DNA of 64,000 bases from Bacillus sp. EB600 (GCF_024494385.1 NZ_JAEVLT010000022.1:1-64000); one strand, 5' to 3'. Positions 49,275-61,929 are shown, counted from the stretch's first letter. Notes: a model not told the origin generated them from the sequence alone. Translations and numbers: made by a program.

Positions 49275-49700
49275 ATGAAGTTAGATGAGCTGTCAATTGG
49301 ACAAGTTTTCAAAACAAAGTCTTTTAAATTAACAAAAGAGGATATTATGAGATTTGCAGGAGAATTTGACCCTCAATATATGCATTTAGATGAGGAAAAA
49401 GCAAACCAGGGAAGGTTTCATGGAATTATTGCTTCAGGTATACATACTCTAGCTCTTACATTTAAGCTTTGGGTTGAAGAAGGAATCTATGGCGAAGATG
49501 TCATTGCTGGAACGCGGATGAATAATCTTAAATTTATCAGGCCCGTATATCCTGGAGATGAACTGCAGGTAATTGTTAAGGTTATTGACAAGAAAGCAAC
49601 AAAAAATGAAACGGGCATCCTTACAGTATTGTTATCTGCTTTCAATGATAAAAAAGAAAAAGTTTTTGAGGGTGAATTATCCGCATTGATTAAGCGATGA
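49275..49700 (+). CDS. MaoC-like hot-dog-fold hydratase
   Basis: 141 residues from ATG 49275, preceded by AGAGGTG; a longer open frame from 49197 lacks a ribosome site. The hydratase-2 motif is intact: FDPQYMHLDEEKA (Asp and His) and GIIASGIHTLAL. The single hot-dog domain acts as a dimer on acyl-CoA substrates such as (R)-specific enoyl-CoA. Length is normal for a stand-alone MaoC protein. No fatty-acid genes adjoin it, so the substrate is unknown. Confidence 0.88.
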   Translation: MKLDELSIGQVFKTKSFKLTKEDIMRFAGEFDPQYMHLDEEKANQGRFHGIIASGIHTLALTFKLWVEEGIYGEDVIAGTRMNNLKFIRPVYPGDELQVIVKVIDKKATKNETGILTVLLSAFNDKKEKVFEGELSALIKR

Positions 49701-50068
49701 AGCTGCTCTTTTTTGCGACAAAGAACAATAATTAATGGAAAAACTAAATAAAAAAACGATAACGGATTAGCCACCTTAAACTGAAAAATTTTCCGTTGTT
49801 GGATAACAAGAACGATGCTATTATAAACAGGCTGATTCGTTAAGTACACTAGTCGCTGGAGCTAGACAAAATGAGTAAAGCGAACTCGTTCAGAAAAACT
49901 TCTTCTATATTATCTTGTTTTGAGGGAATGAACCTCAATATTAAAAGTTCATTTAACTAATTTCATAATCATGGCACATTGAATGTCTGCTCCTGCGCCA
50001 AAGCTTACTCGATGAAGCTGATGTTCAGCTCGTCGCAAGCCAGCAAGGAAGATTATTCAGTGCAGTAG
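49701..50068. other. Repeat-like intergenic sequence before the 5S rRNA
   Basis: No gene. GTCGCTGGAGCTAGACAAAA (about 49,850) and the stretch around GAAGCTGATGTTCAGCTCGT (about 50,015) look like dispersed Bacillaceae repeats, the second folding as a hairpin around AGCTGATGTTCAGCT. Confidence 0.4.
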
Positions 50069-50187
50069 GCTTGGTGGCAATAGCGAGAAGGTCACACCCG
50101 TTCCCATACCGAACACGGAAGTTAAGCTTCTGGAGGGCCGATGGTAGTTGGGACGCATGTCCCTGTGAGAGTAGGACGTTGCCAGGC
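50069..50187 (+). rRNA. rrf: 5S ribosomal RNA, no adjacent 16S/23S
   Basis: 119 bases with the conserved GGTCACACCCGTTCCCATAC, CGAACACGGAAGTTAAGC and GATGGTAGTTGGG segments. The ends GCTTGG and CCAGGC pair (one G-U). Some differences from the usual Bacillus sequence occur in loop regions (ACGCATGTCCC). No 16S, 23S or tRNA gene lies on either side, so it is a solitary copy; a terminator follows at once. Confidence 0.93.
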
Positions 50188-50189
50188 AC

Positions 50190-50221
50190 AAAAAGGGCAC
50201 CTAAAGAGGTTGTCCTTTTTG
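50190..50221 (+). terminator. Terminator of the 5S gene
   Basis: AAAAGGGCA pairs with TGTCCTTTT (one G-U), beginning three bases after the rRNA. Confidence 0.82.
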
Positions 50222-50312
50222 CTATGGGGAATCATTCTAATGAAATAGAAAAAGATTGGCAATCACCGCCAAGCTTTTTCATATGTTTGATTTATAGTAA
50301 ACGTTGAATAAT

Positions 50313-51287
50313 TTAGTTTTCAATTGATCCATTGCGAGCCATAATGGTCACCGTAATAAGGATACACAGGCCTCCTGCAAAAGAAGCCCATCCCATTTGT
50401 ACATGTAAAAATAGAACTGCAATGATGGTGGCAGATAAAGGTTCTCCACATGATAACACACTAGCTTCCGAAGCAGAAATATATTTAAGGCTGGCTATAT
50501 AAACAGAAAACGCGATCAGTGTGCCAAATATAACAATAAAGCTGACAAGGATCCATGTGCTTAAAGAGTTGTTTCCAGAAAAACGCCAAATCGGGTGGAA
50601 AAATCCCATTCCAATACCGCCAATGAGCATCCCCCATCCTGAAATCATTGCCGCACTATATTTTTGCAGCAAACCACCTGGATAGATCGTATAAAAAGCC
50701 AACGTTATCGCTGAAAGGATCCCCCAAAAAACAGCCAACGGAGAAATAGAAATTCGCTGCCAGTTACCGTCTGTTACGAGCAGAAAAGCGCCAAAAAGCG
50801 CAAAAAACACTGAAATAACCTGTGAGATATGCGGCAAATGTTTGCGTCGTAATGCAGCGTAAATGGTTATAAAAACAGGACCCATATATTGTAAGATCGT
50901 ACCTGTTGCTGCGTTTCCATATTTAATAGATTCGAAATAGGAAAACTGAACACCTAGTAAACCGATGATTCCAAATAAAACCAGCTTTAGTGCATCTCTT
51001 TTTACTTTCCAGATGGTAAAGATTGATATCAGGCCTGATTTCATTGAAATACCAGCTAAAATCAACAATCCTGCAATGCTCATTCGAACCGTCACTAACC
51101 ATCCGGAATGAATGCCGTAGCGTTGAAATAAAACCTGGGCAGCCGTACCTGACACTCCCCAAAGAACGGCCCCTAGTAGTACCATTGAAAGCCCTTTGTA
51201 ATGTTTAAATTGCTTATTGGTAAATACAAGGTTAGTTTTAGCAGCAACATTCTGTTGTAAGGAACCCCCCATATTTATGTAACTCAA
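50313..51287 (-). CDS. EamA/DMT-family exporter
   Basis: 324 residues, ten membrane helices in two EamA repeats, as in YicL/RhaT-like metabolite exporters. The first repeat carries GLSMVLLGAVLWGVSGTAAQ, the second PLAVFWGILSAITLAFYTIY, each followed by glycine-rich helices (GTILQYMGPVFITIYAAL and SASEASVLSCGEPLSATIIA, the typical E..P.. motifs of DMT proteins). TTG start with GGAGGTGG upstream. Monocistronic. Substrate unknown. Confidence 0.88.
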   Translation of the reverse strand: MSYINMGGSLQQNVAAKTNLVFTNKQFKHYKGLSMVLLGAVLWGVSGTAAQVLFQRYGIHSGWLVTVRMSIAGLLILAGISMKSGLISIFTIWKVKRDALKLVLFGIIGLLGVQFSYFESIKYGNAATGTILQYMGPVFITIYAALRRKHLPHISQVISVFFALFGAFLLVTDGNWQRISISPLAVFWGILSAITLAFYTIYPGGLLQKYSAAMISGWGMLIGGIGMGFFHPIWRFSGNNSLSTWILVSFIVIFGTLIAFSVYIASLKYISASEASVLSCGEPLSATIIAVLFLHVQMGWASFAGGLCILITVTIMARNGSIEN

Positions 51288-51602
51288 ATTGCCACCTCCA
51301 ATAATTTAAATCTTATCATAATTTCGAAAGAATGGTATGCTTGGTTATGAAAACAGGGGCAATTTAGCAGACTTTAGAAAGAAACTCAGAATAATATGGT
51401 AATAATGTAACCTCAAAATTTTAATAAAGTTTACTGCTTGTCCGCATAAATTCTTCTTTAATAATAAATACTTAAAATACATGGTTCTTCGCTTAAAAAG
51501 GTGTGAAATTCCAAAAGATTATACTTTTTCATAATTACTATATATGCTATATTAATAAAGAATTTAATGAATTAACACAATTTTAACTATTAGGAGGTTT
51601 GT
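51288..51602. other. Upstream region of the amino-acid ABC operon
   Basis: AT-rich, no gene, and no riboswitch or T-box recognised. TATGCTATATT at about 51,545 could be part of a promoter. Confidence 0.35.
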
Positions 51603-52373
51603 ATGAAAAAGTTTGGTTTATTTAGTTTACTTCTAATTCTCACCCTTGTGATCGCTGCTTGCGGAAATAAAGATTCAGCAGGAAAGAAAGAGAATAGTGA
51701 AAAAGTATATAAAGTGGGTGTAGACACTACATATCCTCCGTTTGAATTTAAAGAAGGCAATCAGTATAAGGGGATCGATATTGATTTAATTAATGCTATT
51801 GCGAAAAACCAGGGAATTAAAATTGAACTTTCTCCAATGGACTTTGGTGGAATTATTCCTGCAATGCAAGCAAATCAGCTTGATGTTGCCATTGCTGGAA
51901 TGAGTATTACAGATGAAAGAAAAAAAGTTGTTGATTTTTCTACACCTTATTTTAACGCTGGGTTAACTGTAGTGGTTAAAAAAGATAATGCAACCATTAA
52001 ATCAGTTGATGACCTAACTGGCAAAACTGTTGCAGTAAAAAAAGGAACAACAGGTGCAAAATATGCCCTGGATAATGCATCAAAACTTGGCATAAAAGTT
52101 GTGCAATTTAACGATAGTCCGGCGATGTTCCAGGAGGTTTCAAATGGAAATGCTGATGCACTGATTGAAGATTACCCGGTTATCTCCTATGCGATTGCCC
52201 AAAAAGACCTGGGGTTAAAAATTGTGGGGAAACGATTGAATGGCGACCAGTATGGAATTGCTGTATTAAAAGGGCAAAATCAAGATGTATTGAAAAAAAT
52301 CAATAACGGTCTTGCTGAACTGAAAAAAGATGGGACATATGATAAAATTATAAAAACTTATCTAGCTAAATAA
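51603..52373 (+). CDS. Polar amino-acid ABC transporter, substrate-binding lipoprotein
   Basis: 256 residues. Lipoprotein signal with lipobox VIAAC (Cys 20). SBP_bac_3 domain: YKVGVDTTYPPFEFKEGNQY and KGIDIDLINAIA, MQANQLDVAIAGMSITDERK, VAVKKGTTGAKYALDN, DALIEDYPVISYAI. Captures an amino acid (glutamine, arginine or cystine class) outside the membrane and delivers it to the permease encoded next. AGGAGG before ATG. A hairpin lies between it and the permease gene, so more binding protein than permease is expected. Confidence 0.92.
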   Translation: MKKFGLFSLLLILTLVIAACGNKDSAGKKENSEKVYKVGVDTTYPPFEFKEGNQYKGIDIDLINAIAKNQGIKIELSPMDFGGIIPAMQANQLDVAIAGMSITDERKKVVDFSTPYFNAGLTVVVKKDNATIKSVDDLTGKTVAVKKGTTGAKYALDNASKLGIKVVQFNDSPAMFQEVSNGNADALIEDYPVISYAIAQKDLGLKIVGKRLNGDQYGIAVLKGQNQDVLKKINNGLAELKKDGTYDKIIKTYLAK

Positions 52374-52394
52374 AGATTTCTGTAAGATACGGGT

Positions 52395-52418
52395 GCGCGC
52401 TATAAGCGCGCTTTCTGT
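52395..52418 (+). terminator. Intra-operon hairpin (partial terminator or RNA stabiliser)
   Basis: GCGCGC-TATAA-GCGCGC followed by TTTCTGTTT, in the 64-bp gap between binding-protein and permease genes. A short T-interrupted tail suggests partial termination or 3'-end protection. Confidence 0.6.
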
Positions 52419-52437
52419 TTGAAAGGGGATGAAAAAT

Positions 52438-53082
52438 GTGGATGTAATTGTTGCAGCTTTACCAATATTGTTAGAAGGACTTCAAGTTACGATCTATATA
52501 TTTATTATTGCTATTATTCTTGGCTTTTTAATCGGTTTAGTAATGTCTTTGCTGCGGCTTGCGCCCAGCAAGATTTTGAACTGGATTGCAAAGGTGTATG
52601 TAAACGCGATTCGCGGAACACCATTTATTGTACAACTGTTTTTTATTTATTTTGGAATAAATTCTTTGCATTTGCTTTCCTTGAACAGTACGACAGCCGG
52701 TATTATTACCGTTGCTATTAATGCAGGGGCCTATTTTGCGGAGATAATCAGAGCGGGAATTCAATCAATTGATAAAGGACAGGCAGAGGCGGCTAGATCA
52801 ATTGGTTTTACCAGTTCACAAACGATGCGCTACGTGGTCCTGCCACAGGCTTTTCGAAGAATGCTTCCGACAATTACAAACCAATCGATTATTAGTTTAA
52901 AAGATACTTCTCTTTTATCCGTTATTGGGATTGCGGATTTAACACAGCAGGGGCAAATTCAAGCTTCAGCAACGTTCGAAGCATTTAAGATTTGGCTCGC
53001 TGTTGGTATCATTTATTTTATTATCATTTATCTGTTAACCCTTCTTGCTAATTTTGTTGAAAGGAGGTTTCAGCTTCGATGA
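52438..53082 (+). CDS. Polar amino-acid ABC transporter, permease
   Basis: 214 residues from GTG 52438, nine bases after AAAGGGG; ATG 52429 directly touches that site. HisM/GlnP-family inner-membrane protein with five helices. The EAA loop that contacts the ATPase is visible: [20 protein letters not shown] followed by [29 protein letters not shown] is the family N-terminal motif. Stop overlaps the ATPase start as ATGA. A single permease gene means it acts as a homodimer. Confidence 0.92.
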   Translation: MDVIVAALPILLEGLQVTIYIFIIAIILGFLIGLVMSLLRLAPSKILNWIAKVYVNAIRGTPFIVQLFFIYFGINSLHLLSLNSTTAGIITVAINAGAYFAEIIRAGIQSIDKGQAEAARSIGFTSSQTMRYVVLPQAFRRMLPTITNQSIISLKDTSLLSVIGIADLTQQGQIQASATFEAFKIWLAVGIIYFIIIYLLTLLANFVERRFQLR

Positions 53083-53807
53083 GCATCATCTCTGTAAAAA
53101 AACTAAGAAAATCGTTTGGAAATGTGGAAGTTTTAAAAGATATCAATGCTGAGATACAAGAAAAAGAAGTGATTTGTGTTATTGGTCCATCCGGGTCGGG
53201 AAAGAGTACCTTCCTGCGCTGCCTAAATCGCCTCGAAGAGATTACCGGCGGTGAAGTAGTGATAAACGGGCACAATATCACAGATCCAAAAATTAATATA
53301 AATAAAGTAAGACAAGATGTTGGAATGGTTTTTCAACAATTTAATCTATTTCCGCATAAAACTGTCCTAGAAAATATCACCCTTGGACCTATAAAGGTTC
53401 GTGGGATTTCCAAAGCAGAAGCTGAAAAAATAGCTTATGATTTACTAGATAAAGTTGGTCTGCAAGAAAAAGCCAATAGTTACCCGGGAGAACTATCGGG
53501 AGGACAAAAGCAGCGGGTTGCCATCGCAAGGGCACTGGCGATGAATCCAAAAATCATGCTTTTTGATGAACCGACTTCTGCCCTTGATCCTGAAATGGTC
53601 GGGGAAGTTCTAGAGGTTATGAAACAGCTTGCGAAAGAAGGAATGACCATGATCGTGGTTACCCATGAAATGGGCTTTGCACGTGAAGTTGGCGACCGGG
53701 TTATTTTTATGGATGGGGGCTATATTGTAGAAGAAAACAAACCAAATGAATTATTCAGCAACCCTCATCATGAAAGAACGAAAGCTTTCTTAAGTAAGGT
53801 GCTTTAA
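53079..53807 (+). CDS. Polar amino-acid ABC transporter, ATPase
   Basis: 242 residues, the usual GlnQ/ArtM length. Walker [10 protein letters not shown] (36-44), Q-loop [10 protein letters not shown], signature [15 protein letters not shown], Walker [15 protein letters not shown] and H-loop VVTHEMGFA. Powers uptake through the permease encoded upstream, with which it overlaps by four bases. Last gene of the three-gene operon. Confidence 0.94.
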   Translation: MSIISVKKLRKSFGNVEVLKDINAEIQEKEVICVIGPSGSGKSTFLRCLNRLEEITGGEVVINGHNITDPKININKVRQDVGMVFQQFNLFPHKTVLENITLGPIKVRGISKAEAEKIAYDLLDKVGLQEKANSYPGELSGGQKQRVAIARALAMNPKIMLFDEPTSALDPEMVGEVLEVMKQLAKEGMTMIVVTHEMGFAREVGDRVIFMDGGYIVEENKPNELFSNPHHERTKAFLSKVL

Positions 53808-53955
53808 ACAAGAACTGAAATTCTTTTAATCAACCCTAACGCTTCCGATGTTTGGACATACATTTACAAGAAAGAAAGCGCAAGCTAGTTTTTTATCTGA
53901 TTTCAAATTAGTTCATGTGGATAAATCCTATTATAGTAAATTTTACTTACGAATT

Positions 53956-54014
53956 AAGGCAGTGGACAAAAGTTGGTATTACCGGCTTTTGTCTGCTGCC
54001 TTTTATTGTTTTTG
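53956..54014 (+). terminator. Long terminator hairpin
   Basis: AAGGCAG-GGACAAAAG pairs with CTTTTGTC-GCTGCCTT (a T-T mismatch in the stem), then a T-rich tail. It lies about 150 bp after the ABC operon. The gap 53,808-54,348 holds no supported gene; a minus-strand 66-codon frame across this hairpin is a shadow. Confidence 0.8.
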
Positions 54015-54348
54015 TACTTCCTAGTGAAGACCTCGTTTCTTTAGCAGCCTTTGTCCCTGTACCATTACCTTTTTCTTCTTTTTTAGGTAAATGCAAATGC
54101 CAATTAGAGACATTGTTCAACCCAAAAGGACGGCTTCGCCCATGCATGGATGAAGCATAAAACGCAATAAAAGTTAATCCATTTTCTCATGCTAATGAAA
54201 GGCATTTTTTGAATTATTTGTAAATATTCAATGAATTCGACAAAGATTTTCCATTCGCCGTTTTATAATGGTTAGAGCATTGCCCATAAAGTTTTTCTTA
54301 CATATAAACTTTTTCACAAAAGACAATGAAGAATTTGGAGAGTGAGAG

Positions 54349-55278
54349 ATGAGTTCTGATGAGGTTATCATTGAAGTGCAAAATCTAGTGAAAAACTATG
54401 GGGAATTTAAGGCGGTTAAGGGAATAGAATTTGAGGTGAAAAAGGGTGAGGTGTTTGGTCTACTTGGTCCTAATGGTGCTGGTAAAACGACAACATTAGA
54501 AATGTTAGTAGGACTCAGGAAGCCGGATCAAGGAACCGCAAAGATTGCCCAGTATGATATTATCAATGATTTAAAAAAGGTTAAGGAGGTAATTGGTGTT
54601 CAATTACAATCTACTTCATTATTTGAACTGCTTACCGTAGAGGAAATCCTTCACCTTTATGCAAGCTTTTATCCCAAGCATGTTTCCATTCCTTCCTTGA
54701 TTGATGAAATGCTGCTGACGGATAAAAGGAAAGATCGAATAAAGAGCTTATCCGGCGGACAAAAACAGAGGCTTGCCATAGCCTTAGCACTTGTACACGA
54801 TCCATTCGTTATATTCTTGGACGAACCGACAACAGGACTTGATCCGCAAGCAAGAAGAACGCTATGGGATATTATCCTTCGTTTAAAGGAAAAAGGGAAG
54901 TCGATTATGATGACCACTCACTATATGGATGAAGCGCATGTATTATGTGATCGAATTGCTATTATGGATCAAGGACAGCTTATCGCTTTAGACACACCCT
55001 CGGAGCTTGTTAAAAATCTTCAGTCTGATAGTGCCGTACAGTTCCGTTTCCAGTCTGAAGCAGAAGAAGTGAATTTACTTGACATACCAGGCGTGAAGCA
55101 GGTTGGCAGTCATAAAGATGGATATGTTCTTTATACAGATGATCTGCAAACCACATTAACGAGTTTAATAACCTTTGCTTCCGAAAAACAGCTTCAATTG
55201 ATGGATTTGCAATCCCGAACAGCGACTCTTGAAGATGTGTTCATCCATATGACCGGAAGGAGCCTAAGAGAAGGATGA
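54349..55278 (+). CDS. ABC-2-type exporter, ATPase
   Basis: 309 residues. Walker A GPNGAGKTT (40-48), signature [15 protein letters not shown], Walker B VIFLDEPTTGLDPQARR, H-loop MMTTHYMDEA. The C-terminal 80 residues form the small regulatory domain of DrrA/CcmA-like drug and lipid exporters. Overlaps the permease gene by four bases. Resembles the LnrL/YfiL linearmycin exporter ATPase, but no two-component regulator gene adjoins, so the substrate is open. Confidence 0.9.
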   Translation: MSSDEVIIEVQNLVKNYGEFKAVKGIEFEVKKGEVFGLLGPNGAGKTTTLEMLVGLRKPDQGTAKIAQYDIINDLKKVKEVIGVQLQSTSLFELLTVEEILHLYASFYPKHVSIPSLIDEMLLTDKRKDRIKSLSGGQKQRLAIALALVHDPFVIFLDEPTTGLDPQARRTLWDIILRLKEKGKSIMMTTHYMDEAHVLCDRIAIMDQGQLIALDTPSELVKNLQSDSAVQFRFQSEAEEVNLLDIPGVKQVGSHKDGYVLYTDDLQTTLTSLITFASEKQLQLMDLQSRTATLEDVFIHMTGRSLREG

Positions 55279-56375
55279 AAGCCTATTGGCAATTAACTTT
55301 AGCGCAGCTGCGCATTTTTCTTCGCAATCGCCAGGTTTTATTTTGGACGTTGGCATTTCCGATCTTTCTAATGGTGATGCTAGGCTCCTTTTTAGGTAAT
55401 GGAAATGGAATGTCAGTATCCATCAGTGTAGTGGATCAAGACCAATCCATACAATCGAAAGAGTTTCAATCAATTGTAAAAAAGAGCGAAGCGATTGATC
55501 TAAAAAAAGAAAATAGTAAAGATAAAGCGTTTGAACAGTTGAAAAAAGGGGATATCCAGCTTGTCGTGGTCATACCTAAAGGATATGGCGACAGTCTCAC
55601 ACACCCAACTGCAGGCTCAAAACCGTTCTCGATCCCTGTTTATTATAATGAAACAAATGTAGCTGTTTCCCAAGTCGGTCTTCAGCTTGTGAATAATGCG
55701 GTGGATGACATTAGTAAAGAGAAGGTTGATTACACTCCCGTAGTTTTGACGACTGCAAAGGGAATCGAAACGTTAAATTTAAAATATATTGACTTTTTAG
55801 TACCGGGTATCGTTGCCATGATGATTATGAGCAACAATATGAACGGTGTTGCCGGACAAATAGCATCATGGCGAGAACGCGGGATTCTAAGAAGAATGCA
55901 AGGAACAACATTAAAAGCCTCTACGTTCATTGCAGCGCAAATTTCAGCAAGGCTCATGCTAAATGGATTGCAAGCTCTCCTTGTACTCGGTGTGGCACGC
56001 TTAATCTTTGGGGTTGAAGTAAGAGGCTCATGGTTTACGCTAATTAGCTTTGTCATTTTAGGGACTCTGGCATTTATGGCGATTGGATTTATCATTGCAG
56101 GCATTGCGAAAACGCCGGAAAGTGCGGCGCCAATTGCAGGATTTTTATCCTTTCCGATGCTGTTTTTGGGAGGCGTGTTTTTCCCGATCAAAAATATGCC
56201 CGAATTCCTGCAGCCGATCGTACAAATTTTGCCGATTGCCCACCTTAGCCATGCATTACGTGAAACGATGAATGTCGGTGCATCGTTTATGAGCTTAGGA
56301 TCTGAAGCGTTGATTTTGGGAGGATGGCTCATTGGTGCGTTCGTCGTCGCGAGTTATACATTCAAATGGGAGTAA
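55275..56375 (+). CDS. ABC-2-type exporter, permease
   Basis: 366 residues. One N-terminal membrane helix (VLFWTLAFPIFLMVMLGSF), a 130-residue extracytoplasmic domain (VSISVVDQDQSIQSKEF onward), then five helices: FLVPGIVAMMIMSNNMNGVA, MLNGLQALLVLGVARLIFGV, LISFVILGTLAFMAIGFIIA, PIAGFLSFPMLFLGGVFFPI and a last one near the C-terminus. The layout is that of YhgE/DrrB-like ABC-2 permeases. Translationally coupled to the ATPase gene. Works as a dimer. Confidence 0.88.
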   Translation: MKAYWQLTLAQLRIFLRNRQVLFWTLAFPIFLMVMLGSFLGNGNGMSVSISVVDQDQSIQSKEFQSIVKKSEAIDLKKENSKDKAFEQLKKGDIQLVVVIPKGYGDSLTHPTAGSKPFSIPVYYNETNVAVSQVGLQLVNNAVDDISKEKVDYTPVVLTTAKGIETLNLKYIDFLVPGIVAMMIMSNNMNGVAGQIASWRERGILRRMQGTTLKASTFIAAQISARLMLNGLQALLVLGVARLIFGVEVRGSWFTLISFVILGTLAFMAIGFIIAGIAKTPESAAPIAGFLSFPMLFLGGVFFPIKNMPEFLQPIVQILPIAHLSHALRETMNVGASFMSLGSEALILGGWLIGAFVVASYTFKWE

Positions 56376-56407
56376 ATAAGATAGATAGAGAATAGGAGGA
56401 GAAATTA

Positions 56408-56842
56408 ATGAAATCTCAAGATTATAAGAATCATATTCGTATGCACCCTGTGTATCATTATGTATTGTCACTTTTAGTTCTCGTAACGTTGGCAGCTGCC
56501 ATTACCAATATGGTTCTCGCTTTTAATATGGGAACCAATATTCTTCAAGCTGTCATTCTTGTATTGATGATGATTATGATCGTTATCATTGCAGCACTTG
56601 TGAGAATGTATGCACTTAAGGCACAAGACCGGGCCATTCGAGCTGAGGAAAGCCTTCGTTATTATGTGTTAACCGGTGAGTTGCTCGATCCCGCACTCAG
56701 TATGGGTCAAATTGTCGCGTTACGATTTGCCGGAGATAGTGAGTTTACAGATCTGTGTAAAGAAGCTGCTGTCAAAGGGTTAAAGCCGGATGACATTAAG
56801 AAAGCCATTAAGAATTGGAAGGCCGACTATAATCGGATCTAG
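56408..56842 (+). CDS. DUF6526 family membrane protein
   Basis: 144 residues, AGGAGGAG before ATG, 32 bp after the permease and before a terminator, so probably the third gene of the exporter operon. Two membrane helices (YVLSLLVLVTLAAAITNMVL, ILQAVILVLMMIMIVIIAAL) are followed by a cytosolic part: YALKAQDRAIRAEESLRYYV, MGQIVALRFAGDSEF, LKPDDIKKAIKNWKADYNR. The family is uncharacterised but well conserved in Firmicutes and Bacteroidetes. Confidence 0.82.
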   Translation: MKSQDYKNHIRMHPVYHYVLSLLVLVTLAAAITNMVLAFNMGTNILQAVILVLMMIMIVIIAALVRMYALKAQDRAIRAEESLRYYVLTGELLDPALSMGQIVALRFAGDSEFTDLCKEAAVKGLKPDDIKKAIKNWKADYNRI

Positions 56843-56847
56843 ACAGA

Positions 56848-56886
56848 GAAAAAACACGTTAGAGTAAGGAGCTAACGTGTTTTTAG
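56848..56886 (+). terminator. Strong Rho-independent terminator
   Basis: AAAAACACGTTAG pairs with CTAACGTGTTTTT, immediately after the exporter operon. The 255 bp that follow hold only the promoter region of the next gene. Confidence 0.9.
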
Positions 56887-57142
56887 TGGATCTTAGTTCA
56901 TCCTTAATTTGAAATTCTTTATTAGAGGATTTAGGAAGAAAATTAGGAGGGATTGGCAACTATATGTCAAAGTATAGTGTTTAATAAATAAATTGTCATC
57001 AACCATAACAAATAGATTCCAATTTATGGTTTAAATATTTTAATCAATCTTTGGTTAAATTTTCATTTTTTGTTCATGGCTTGTTCAAAAAATGTGGCTA
57101 AATTGAGAGTTGTAAAACTAAATTAATTAGGAGGCTCTCAAT

Positions 57143-57763
57143 ATGAAAGTTAAATCAAGTTTAATCGCACCTGCAATAGCAGCAGCTTTATTAGCCCCAA
57201 CTGTTGGGACTGCAATTGCCAATCACACAACCAATTCTGCAAAAACATCCGTATCTATTCAAAAAGAAGATCAAAAAGAAAGAAAACATGAATGGGGAAA
57301 AGGAGAAAAGCAGAAAGAACTCACAAACATTATCAATCAATACGCCACACCTCAGTTAAAGAATCAATTAACAAAAGATATTGCAACTCGTGTAACCTTA
57401 ATGATGGAATTAAGACAAACACCAGGATTCCAAAAGAAAAAAGAACAAGAGAAAGCACAACGCCAAGCATTTTACAAAGCTCACAAACAAGAAATTGATG
57501 CTATAAAACAACAAGTTAAAGATGGAAAATTAACAAAACACCAAGCACATAAGAAATTAAAAGCGCTATTTGGAAAACTAGAATATAAAAATAAAATGAA
57601 TCATAAAGGAAAAGAGCAAGGAACACGTGCAATCCGCCAAGAATTAAAAGCAGCCATTCAAAAGAAAGACAATACCGCTATTAATGCTGCTTTAGAAAAA
57701 ATTGATAAAGAATTACAAAGTTCTAATCAGCAATTACTACAGAAAATTAACGCTAATAAATAA
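57143..57763 (+). CDS. Secreted Lys/Gln-rich helical protein of unknown function
   Basis: 206 residues with AGGAGG before ATG. Signal peptide 1-27 (SLIAPAIAAALLAPTVGTAIA). The mature part is almost all charged helix, very rich in Lys and Gln: NIINQYATPQLKNQLTKDIA, QKKKEQEKAQRQAFYKAHKQ, IRQELKAAIQKKDNTAINAA. Strongly basic. No membrane anchor, repeats or catalytic motif. The layout (signal peptide plus long basic helices) recalls secreted or cell-wall-associated structural or CpxP-like proteins, but no family is claimed. Monocistronic. Confidence 0.75.
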   Translation: MKVKSSLIAPAIAAALLAPTVGTAIANHTTNSAKTSVSIQKEDQKERKHEWGKGEKQKELTNIINQYATPQLKNQLTKDIATRVTLMMELRQTPGFQKKKEQEKAQRQAFYKAHKQEIDAIKQQVKDGKLTKHQAHKKLKALFGKLEYKNKMNHKGKEQGTRAIRQELKAAIQKKDNTAINAALEKIDKELQSSNQQLLQKINANK

Positions 57764-57833
57764 TGTTTCATTTACATTAACAATTCTGTATATTACTTCA
57801 CAATGTTAAAGAAAAAAGCCGTTCTTGAAGTGA

Positions 57834-57876
57834 ACCCCCTAAGTTGGACTAGAAAATCCAACTTAGGGGGTTTTTA
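57834..57876 (+). terminator. Strong terminator, possibly from an IS end
   Basis: ACCCCCTAAGTTGGA pairs with TCCAACTTAGGGGGT, then TTTTT. The preceding TGAA plus ACCCCCTAAGTTGGA looks like the end of an IS3-type element, though no transposase is present. The remaining 57,877-58,143 has no gene. Confidence 0.75.
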
Positions 57877-58128
57877 AAATGGTCATGTTTTTAAGTGAGT
57901 GTAGATAATTGGAAGGTAGTTTTATATTGGCTATAGATTGTGAAGATAAGATTATACTGAATTGAAGGAACAGAAGTGCGGTTAAGCGTAGTAAATCAAG
58001 CATTTGTACCTCTAGGTCGCCATAGAATAAATATAACGGTACTCAAAACGATTAAAGGGATCGAACCCATAGTTGAAAATTAACCTATAGGTAATTGCTT
58101 ATAAAAGGTAGTCAATACAAACGAATAA

Positions 58129-61221
<3,093 letters not shown>

Positions 61222-61550
61222 AAAATATTAAAGTTTAAATAGGTAGAAAGTGTTGCTGTTTTTTTTTATAGAAAGCAGAACCCCCATGTTAATCATCCTT
61301 CCGTGACTATCTACAAAATTTTACATACTCCAAAATAAAATTATATCACGAGAAGAAGATGATTCGATTACTATTTTTCTGTTTAATTATAAACACAATT
61401 TTCTATCTTTACTTGGAAAATAACCTCCTTCGTTATACTAGCCTAAAAAAAATCTAACAAACCTTATTTCATTTTTAAGAAAAAAATCTGAATACTAACA
61501 GTTGAAAATGGAATAGTAAGATTGTACTAAATTTAGAAGGGGGTAACATA
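61222..61550. other. Intergenic, no gene seen
   Basis: AT-rich, with a T run after lacZ at about 61,260 but no convincing stem. Promoter region of the excalibur protein gene. Confidence 0.4.
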
Positions 61551-61916
61551 ATGAAAAGATGGTTTACAGCAGTTCTAGCATTTTCATTTTTAGTTGTGGG
61601 GTATTCAGCCGGAACACAGGCAGCCGTAGTAGATCATAATTGTCCAGATTTCTCTAGCCATCAGGCAGTTATGGATTATTGGTACAGCCACGGTTATAGT
61701 GCTACCAATGATCCTGAACGTTTAGACGGTGACAATGATGGCCTGCCATGTGAAGTAACAAAAGGGGAATATGACGCTTTTATAAAAAGCAAGCAGCCTA
61801 CTGGTGGTACAATGCCAAAAACAGCAACCAACAATGTTTCTATGATCCTATTGGGTACCGGGATAGCCGCACTTGGTCTAGTACTTGTTTTACGTCGTAA
61901 AAACGTAAAGGAATAA
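61551..61916 (+). CDS. Surface protein with excalibur Ca-binding domain and sortase-type signal
   Basis: 121 residues with AAGGGGG before ATG. Signal peptide 1-24 (ends GTQAA). The excalibur domain spans about 29-70 with its hallmark DGDNDGLPCE (59-68) and paired Cys 31 and Cys 67. After a short linker comes MPKTA (88-92), then a hydrophobic helix (MILLGTGIAALGLVLVL) and RRKNVKE: the architecture of a cell-wall sorting signal, with MPKTA in place of LPXTG. The sortase gene 55 bp downstream is the obvious partner. Confidence 0.85.
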   Translation: MKRWFTAVLAFSFLVVGYSAGTQAAVVDHNCPDFSSHQAVMDYWYSHGYSATNDPERLDGDNDGLPCEVTKGEYDAFIKSKQPTGGTMPKTATNNVSMILLGTGIAALGLVLVLRRKNVKE

Positions 61917-61929
61917 AATGAATAAAAAC

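Noticed and set aside
51288..51602. Riboswitch or T-box in the leader of the amino-acid ABC operon
   Set aside because: No T-box sequence, S-box, lysine-box or terminator/antiterminator pair could be recognised.
53947..54147. 66-codon minus-strand frame, possible small spore protein
   Set aside because: Overlaps a strong terminator hairpin, has no ribosome site and does not match any small acid-soluble spore protein I know.
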